DNA from: JBMYRH01 sp049602155
GTDB taxonomy: Bacteria > Myxococcota_A > UBA9042 > PHBI01 > JBMYRH01
DNA: 64,000 bases
Reading direction: 5' to 3'
Assembly (NCBI GenBank): GCA_049602155.1
Contig: JBMYRH010000001.1
Location: 1-64,000, forward strand
Shown: positions 59,377 through 64,000 of the stretch, piece by piece
Layout of the letters: every line of letters begins with the position of its first letter
How positions within the stretch are numbered: position 1 is the stretch's first letter
Notes under the pieces: model-generated
Database searches by the model: none
Told to the model about the DNA's origin: nothing
The model's input: only the letters and a program-made list of their open reading frames with translations
Program-made: the position numbers and the translations under genes

Positions 59377-61563
59377 ATGGAGATCCGAGAATTCGCCGAG
59401 CGCGTGCTCTATAGCCCAGCGCTCACCGACAAACTTGAGATCCCGGGCCGCCTCACCGATCTGCGCCCGGGGGCGAGCTGCCAAACCACGCCCTTGCCGG
59501 CGCGACCCGCAGGGCTGCAATTCGCTCCGCCAGAGACGGCGCGTGCAACGTTCCCAAAGTCAGGGACCCTGCATGACCCCGAAGCGCGCGGTCGCGCCCT
59601 CCACTTCTTCGCCAACCATGAGCTGCTCGCGCTCGAGTTGATGGCCTTGGCGCTCCTGCGCTTCCCAGACGCCCCCAGCTCTTTTCGAAAACGGCTGGTC
59701 GCGACAATGCGCGACGAGCAAACGCACATGTCGCTCTACCTCAACCGCATGACGGCCTTGGGGGTAGAGCTCGGCAGCGTGCCACTGAATTCTTTCTTCT
59801 GGGACCTCATCTCACCGATGGCCAAGCCCATGGACTTCGTCGCCGCGATGAGCCTCACGTTCGAGCAAGCAAACCTGGACTTCTCACTCCACTATCGCGA
59901 TGCATTTCAGTCCGTCGGCGACAATGAGACAGCCAGCATCATGGACCAAGTCTTGCTCGATGAGGTCGCCCACGTGCGCCATGGCGTCCGCTTCTTCGAG
60001 ACCTGGCGCGACCCCTCGCTCTCTCAATGGGAGGCCTACCAAGGCGCCCTCTCCTTCCCGATGACGCCAGCGCGCGCCAAGGGGATCGGGTTCACCGTCC
60101 CGCACAGACGAGATGCAGGCTTAGACGAAGACTTTATCAATCACCTCCGCGTCTACAGCCACAGCAAAGGCCGCCCGCCCCGAGTCCTGTTCTTCAACCC
60201 GGACACCGAGGTCGCGCTCGGGAGGCAAGCGAAGGGGCACACGCCCCCAGCCCATGTCGTGGCGATGACCCGCGACCTGGAGGCTCTGCCGCTCTTCGTG
60301 ATGGCACAAGAGGACGTCCTGCTCGTCAGGGAGAGCCCGCGCCCCGCCTTCCTGGCCGGGCTGCAAGCCCTGGGTTACTCGACCCCAGAATGCATCGAAG
60401 TGAACCTTGAGGCCCGCCGTTTCCCCGCAAAACACCCCTTGGCGACACGGCGCCTCGCCGAGCTCAGCCCTTGGGGTTGGGACCCTCGCAGTGCAGAGTT
60501 TCTGCAACCCCTAGCGGGTCAGCTCAAGGCCCCCATCGATGACCTCCAGTCGGTCGTCAGCGCACGCGCACACCTGGGCTCAAAGTCTTGGCTCGCTGAG
60601 CAACTCCCCGACCTCCTCCACGCAGTCAGTGACGTGCGGCGTGCCTGCTGCGTGGTCGATCCCTTACCGACCGTCGCACAGCGTATGGCGGAGGTCGAGG
60701 CGCGCTGCGCAGCCCTCCACGATGAGGGCTATCCCCTCGTGGTCGTGAAAGCCCCCTTCGGGACCGCGGGGAGAGGGGCACAGCGCATCTCCGCTGATGG
60801 CCCGACGGCGCGTCAACGCCGATGGGTAGAGGACACCATCGCCACCCAAGGGAGCGTCAGTATCGAGCCGTGGTACGAGCGGGTCTTGGACCTCTCCTAC
60901 TTGTTCAAACTTCAAGCCAATGGCGAGCTAACCGAGGTCGGGTTCAACCCCTTCTTTACCGACGCTACCGGGCGATACCGAGGCGCCATCCTCGGGAACA
61001 TCAAGCTGGCGCTCGACGACGAGATCAGCGCCTTCGTGCACCGCGCGACCCCCGATGCACAGTGGATGTGGCGGACAGTCCGTCAAGTGGCTAAGGGGCT
61101 CGCGCCCTCCATGCACGCGGCGGGCTTCCGCGGGCAGGCCGGCCTCGACCTGATGATCGTCCGGGACGCGTCTGGAGCCCTCAAGTTGCGACTCCCCCTC
61201 GAACTCAACCCTCGGTGCACCATGGGGCACATCGCCATGGCCCTCGCTCGCCCGCTAGGCTCGCGCTCCGCCGGGCTCTGGCTCTTGTTGAACCGGGGCG
61301 ATCTTCGCACGAGCGGCCACGCCGACTTCCAAGCGCTCATGACAGCCCTGGAGAGTCGCCTCCCGACGACCACCTACGACGCCTCTGGCCTCCTTGAGCA
61401 AGGCGCCTTCACCACCAACGATGTCGCCCGAGCTGAGCAGCTCTTGGGGGTCGCGGTCGTCGCCAGGACCTTCGAGGAGGCCCTCAAGGCCACTCAGGAT
61501 GTCGGAATCGCGGACCCGACCCGACGCCCGATCCTTGAGAGCGCCCCCTCAACCCCGCGCTAA
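59377..61563 (+). CDS. DUF455 (ferritin-like di-iron) - ATP-grasp fusion protein
   Basis: 728 residues from ATG 59377 (TTG 59359 is the only longer start). Residues 1-270 form a DUF455/COG2833 ferritin-like domain with a full di-iron set visible: E82 or E87 on the first helix, E114-xx-H117 (DEQTH), E163 (FEQANLD) and E196-xx-H199 (DEVAH). Residues 270-420 look like a pre-ATP-grasp Rossmann-like part (RPPRVLFFNPDTEVAL). The ATP-grasp fold follows, with ATP lysine K458 (VVKAPFGTAGRG) and the metal motif E609-L-N611-P-R613. Thus an oxidase/hydroxylase-like half is joined to a ligase half. The substrate is unknown. The stop overlaps pyrC by 3 bases. Confidence 0.82.
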   Translation: MEIREFAERVLYSPALTDKLEIPGRLTDLRPGASCQTTPLPARPAGLQFAPPETARATFPKSGTLHDPEARGRALHFFANHELLALELMALALLRFPDAPSSFRKRLVATMRDEQTHMSLYLNRMTALGVELGSVPLNSFFWDLISPMAKPMDFVAAMSLTFEQANLDFSLHYRDAFQSVGDNETASIMDQVLLDEVAHVRHGVRFFETWRDPSLSQWEAYQGALSFPMTPARAKGIGFTVPHRRDAGLDEDFINHLRVYSHSKGRPPRVLFFNPDTEVALGRQAKGHTPPAHVVAMTRDLEALPLFVMAQEDVLLVRESPRPAFLAGLQALGYSTPECIEVNLEARRFPAKHPLATRRLAELSPWGWDPRSAEFLQPLAGQLKAPIDDLQSVVSARAHLGSKSWLAEQLPDLLHAVSDVRRACCVVDPLPTVAQRMAEVEARCAALHDEGYPLVVVKAPFGTAGRGAQRISADGPTARQRRWVEDTIATQGSVSIEPWYERVLDLSYLFKLQANGELTEVGFNPFFTDATGRYRGAILGNIKLALDDEISAFVHRATPDAQWMWRTVRQVAKGLAPSMHAAGFRGQAGLDLMIVRDASGALKLRLPLELNPRCTMGHIAMALARPLGSRSAGLWLLLNRGDLRTSGHADFQALMTALESRLPTTTYDASGLLEQGAFTTNDVARAEQLLGVAVVARTFEEALKATQDVGIADPTRRPILESAPSTPR

Positions 61564-62591
61564 GAGGCGACGCGCCACCCCAAGGTCGCACCGGCCATCA
61601 GCGGCGTCAGCTCCTGTCCTCCGAAGTCCAACACCTCGGGAGTGACCCAAGGCTCTTTGATCAACGTCACGGTCTCGGTGTTACGTGGGACGCCGTAAAA
61701 GTCCGGGCCGAAGTGGCTTGCGAAGCCCTCGAGGCGATCAAGGGCACCTGACGCTTCAAAGGCCAGCGCATAAAACTCAAGCGCTGCGTGCGCCGTATAC
61801 GAGCCCGCGCAGCCGCAGCTCGCCTCCTTCGCCTGGGTGGAGTGCGGCGCACTATCGGTGCCCAAAAAGAAGCGCGGGTGCCCACTGGTCGCGGCCCGAA
61901 CCAGGGCCGCCTGATGTTTGCCCCGCTTGAGGATCGGGAGGCAGTAGTAGTGTGGGCGAATGCCGCCGGCCAGCATGTGGTTGCGGTTAAAGAGCAAGTG
62001 GTGCGCCGTGATGGTCGCCCCCAAGGTCTCCGGGCCCGCTTCGACGAAGTCGACGGCGTCTGAAGTCGTGATGTGCTCGAGGACAACCCGCAACCCTGGC
62101 ACCGCCTCGATCAGCGGACCCAGCGTGCGCTCCAAGAAGACCGCCTCTCGATCGAAGATGTCGATGTCCGCGTCCGTCACCTCTCCGTGAACCAGCAGGA
62201 GCACGCCGCGCTCGGCCATCGCCTCAAAGACCGGCTTCAGACCCATGATGTCTGTCACCCCAGAGTCGGAGTTCGTGGTCGCTCCAGCGGGGTAGAGCTT
62301 CACCGCAGGCACGACCCCCGCGTCGGCGGCGCGGTGGATCTCATCAGGGGACGTCTTGTCCGTGAGGTAGAGCGTCATCAGCGGCGCGAACGCGCTGCCC
62401 TCAGGCCGATGCGCGAGGATGCGCTCTCGATACGCCATCGCCTGCTGAACGGTGGTGACCGGTGGCTTGAGGTTGGGCATGACGATCGCTCGCCCCATGG
62501 TGCGCGCAGAATCCGGCACTGTGAGCGCGAGGGCCGCTTGATCGCGCAAATGAACGTGCCAATCGTCGGGGCGTGTGATGGTCAGACGCAT
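61560..62591 (-). CDS. pyrC: Dihydroorotase, type II
   Basis: 343 residues, usual for the E. coli-type PyrC. The zinc ligands H12 and H14 (WHVHLRD), the carboxylated lysine in AVKLYPAGATTNSDSGV, VLLLVHGEV, LEHITT, and Asp in GTDSAPH are visible. It closes carbamoyl aspartate to dihydroorotate in pyrimidine synthesis. It diverges from the VOC gene and converges on the DUF455 fusion gene with overlapping stops. No other pyr gene is nearby. Confidence 0.97.
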   Translation of the reverse strand: MRLTITRPDDWHVHLRDQAALALTVPDSARTMGRAIVMPNLKPPVTTVQQAMAYRERILAHRPEGSAFAPLMTLYLTDKTSPDEIHRAADAGVVPAVKLYPAGATTNSDSGVTDIMGLKPVFEAMAERGVLLLVHGEVTDADIDIFDREAVFLERTLGPLIEAVPGLRVVLEHITTSDAVDFVEAGPETLGATITAHHLLFNRNHMLAGGIRPHYYCLPILKRGKHQAALVRAATSGHPRFFLGTDSAPHSTQAKEASCGCAGSYTAHAALEFYALAFEASGALDRLEGFASHFGPDFYGVPRNTETVTLIKEPWVTPEVLDFGGQELTPLMAGATLGWRVAS

Positions 62592-62644
62592 GCAAATTCC
62601 GAGGGACGAGGACCTAAGTGGACCTTACCGGATCTCTCAGGGGG

Positions 62645-62671
62645 CTTCACCCGTGAAGTCCGTCTTTGACA
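62645..62671 (+). promoter_or_regulatory. Palindrome next to a -35-like hexamer upstream of the VOC gene
   Basis: CTTCAC-CC-GTGAAG (62645-62658) is followed by TTGACA (62666-62671). The palindrome may be an operator at a promoter for the VOC gene. No good -10 is seen at normal spacing, so the call is weak. Confidence 0.3.
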
Positions 62672-62730
62672 CCTTGGTTGCGGGGGCGACGATGTCGACT
62701 AAACTGCGACCTCCACCGCACGGAGCGCGT

Positions 62731-63489
62731 ATGAACATCGGCTACAACAACCTCTTCTGCTGGTTTGACCTGCACACCCCCGACAAGAACCTCTCGCGCT
62801 TCTTTTACGAGACCGTCTTCGGTTGGTCCTTTGAGGACCACAATGTTGGAGAGGACAACGCCTACACGGGCCTCATGCACAGCGACAAAGCTTTCGGAGG
62901 TGTCGAGCCCCTGCCCCTTGATCAAGCCGCTCAGTGGATCGGCTACGTCGGGGTGGAGGACTTCCAGGAGCGGTTCGCTGCCCTTCAAGCCCTCGGGGCC
63001 CAGGTGATCCTAGAGGGCATTGTGGTGCCAGACCTCGGCACGATCGGGATCCTGCGGGATCCATTCGGGGCGATGGTCGCGCTGCTTCAGCCGGCAGACC
63101 GCGAGAACTTGAGTTGGCTCCCAAGGCGCGGCAACCCCGGCGACCTCGATTGGGCCGAGCTGAGCACCGACAACGTCCCCGCTGCGCTCGAATTCTATGG
63201 CGCCGCGTTCGGCTGGACCTTCTCGGATGACGCCCCTGAGAGCCTCGGAGATTACCGCTTCATCCTGCGAGACGGCGCCTTAGTCGGGGGTGTGCGCAAG
63301 CGCCCAGCTGAGGTCCCGCACTCTGGATGGTATTTCTACGGCAACGTCGACGACGTCAGCGCCAGCCTGACAAAGGCGACAGGGCTCAGCGCGAAGTTGC
63401 TGATAGAGCGTGAGGTCCCCGACATGGTCCACTTTGCGCTCGTGACCGATCCGCAGGGCGCGACCATCGGAATCGCCCGCGGCGCCTGA
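62731..63489 (+). CDS. VOC-family protein with two glyoxalase-like modules
   Basis: 252 residues from ATG 62731 (CGGAG upstream). Two tandem VOC units: NNLFCWFDLHTPDKNLSRFFYETVFGW (1-125) and LDWAELSTDNVPAALEFYGAAFGWTF (about 135-252). This is the layout of the SnoaL-like/glyoxalase group seen in many actinobacteria and Myxococcota, often of unknown function; metal ligands are not obvious in both units. It precedes the FadH-like gene by 78 bases. Confidence 0.88.
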   Translation: MNIGYNNLFCWFDLHTPDKNLSRFFYETVFGWSFEDHNVGEDNAYTGLMHSDKAFGGVEPLPLDQAAQWIGYVGVEDFQERFAALQALGAQVILEGIVVPDLGTIGILRDPFGAMVALLQPADRENLSWLPRRGNPGDLDWAELSTDNVPAALEFYGAAFGWTFSDDAPESLGDYRFILRDGALVGGVRKRPAEVPHSGWYFYGNVDDVSASLTKATGLSAKLLIEREVPDMVHFALVTDPQGATIGIARGA

Positions 63490-63567
63490 CCGAGTCGACA
63501 GAGTTTCAATGTGACGGCGAGCAGGCCGTCGGGTTAACTTCCCCTCCTATGCGATACGGAGGGTGCC

Positions 63568-64000
63568 TTGACCAACGCACACGAGCTCTATCCGAACCTC
63601 TTGGCGCCCCTCGATCTTGGGCACGTTACCCTGAGTAACCGCGTGCTCATGGGCTCCATGCACGTAGGCCTCGAGGACAGCAAGACGTCGCTCACCAAGC
63701 TGGGGACCTACTTCGCGCGTCGCGCTGAGGGCGGCGTGGGCCTCATCGTCACAGGGGGGATCGCGCCAAACCGCGCCGGCTGGGTGAAGCCCTTCGCGGG
63801 CAAGCTCAGCAACGCACTGGAGGAGCGGCTGCATCGACAGGTTACAGAGCCCGTGCATGAGGCCGGCGGACGTATCGCGATGCAGATCCTGCACGCCGGG
63901 CGCTACGCCTATCATCCCCTCGCCGTGGCGCCATCAGCCATCAAAGCGCCTATCGGCATGTTCAAGCCGCGGGCGCTGAGCGGCCGAGGTGTCCAAACCA
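63568..64000 (+). CDS. fadH: FadH-type 2,4-dienoyl-CoA reductase, 3' end cut by window
   Basis: 144 codons are visible from TTG 63568 (GGAGG at 63558-63562) to the window end with no stop. The start YPNLLAPLDLGHVTLSNRVLMGSMHVGLED, then ARRAEGGVGLIVTGGIAPN and AMQILHAGRYAYHPLAVAPSAI are the opening of the FMN barrel of NADPH-dependent 2,4-dienoyl-CoA reductase (FadH), used in beta-oxidation of unsaturated acids. The 4Fe-4S and FAD domains would lie outside the window. No in-frame ATG exists near the start. Confidence 0.9.
   Translation, partial: MTNAHELYPNLLAPLDLGHVTLSNRVLMGSMHVGLEDSKTSLTKLGTYFARRAEGGVGLIVTGGIAPNRAGWVKPFAGKLSNALEERLHRQVTEPVHEAGGRIAMQILHAGRYAYHPLAVAPSAIKAPIGMFKPRALSGRGVQT

Overview
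The window is a gene-dense chromosomal stretch of moderately high GC from a predatory or gliding-type member of the Myxococcota or a relative (a Bradymonadales-like lineage would fit). This placement is inferred from the content: a Glt/AgmX-type gliding-motility-like cluster, a Ser/Thr receptor kinase and a membrane pseudokinase, MYXO-CTERM-like tails on a secreted metalloprotease, many TPR proteins and lipoproteins, monomeric NADP isocitrate dehydrogenase, and a full MoxR/Bat operon. I saw no tRNA, rRNA, CRISPR array, insertion sequence or phage gene.

Layout. 1-6008 (+): TPR protein (cut by the window start), secreted TPR protein, a 96-aa secreted protein, an FHA-TM-TonB-like (GltG/AgmX-type) protein and a TPR lipoprotein; it reads as an envelope-spanning motility or transport machine. 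6110-9736 (+): orphan polytopic histidine kinase and an HtrA protease. 9752-17070: transaldolase-like aldolase, beta-barrel protein, Ser/Thr kinase, a lipoprotein, a 54-aa receiver-like fragment, a TolA-like pseudokinase and RNase PH. 17112-24240: a small secreted protein coupled to a tandem-matrixin protein, an MAGL-like lipase, PilZ protein, RecN, AMIN-like protein and a PSRP kinase/phosphorylase. 24237-30269 (-): CBS (coupled to PSRP), then upstream ROK kinase, asparagine synthetase, beta-barrel protein and GT2 glycosyltransferase, mostly with stop/start overlaps.

31131-41692 (-) is a MoxR-DUF58-(DUF4381-like+RDD)-BatA-BatB-BatC-BatD-BatE operon with a recognisable promoter and nearly continuous translational coupling. 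The BatC homologue carries three embedded PPC-like modules and the third gene is fused to an RDD membrane domain. 41711-48225: cutA (with a hairpin that encloses its ribosome binding site), two small conserved genes behind a good sigma70-type promoter, then clpB followed by three coupled genes (hydrolase, GNAT acetyltransferase, amidase lipoprotein).

48232-54743: Rrf2 regulator, SlyD-like FKBP, small coiled-coil protein, OmpA/TSP3 protein with a clear promoter and terminator hairpin, a secreted protein and two coupled Cys-rich lipoproteins. 55019-64000: isocitrate dehydrogenase, an OYE-type oxidoreductase coupled to an SDR, a divergent DUF455 (di-iron ferritin-like) + ATP-grasp fusion, dihydroorotase, a two-module VOC protein and the start of a FadH-type 2,4-dienoyl-CoA reductase that runs off the window end.

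The most unusual objects are the DUF455/ATP-grasp fusion, the two-in-one matrixin preproprotein, the PPC-bearing BatC, the pseudokinase with a TolA-like bridge, and the cutA leader hairpin. All functional statements rest on motif reading and family knowledge; no database search was run.
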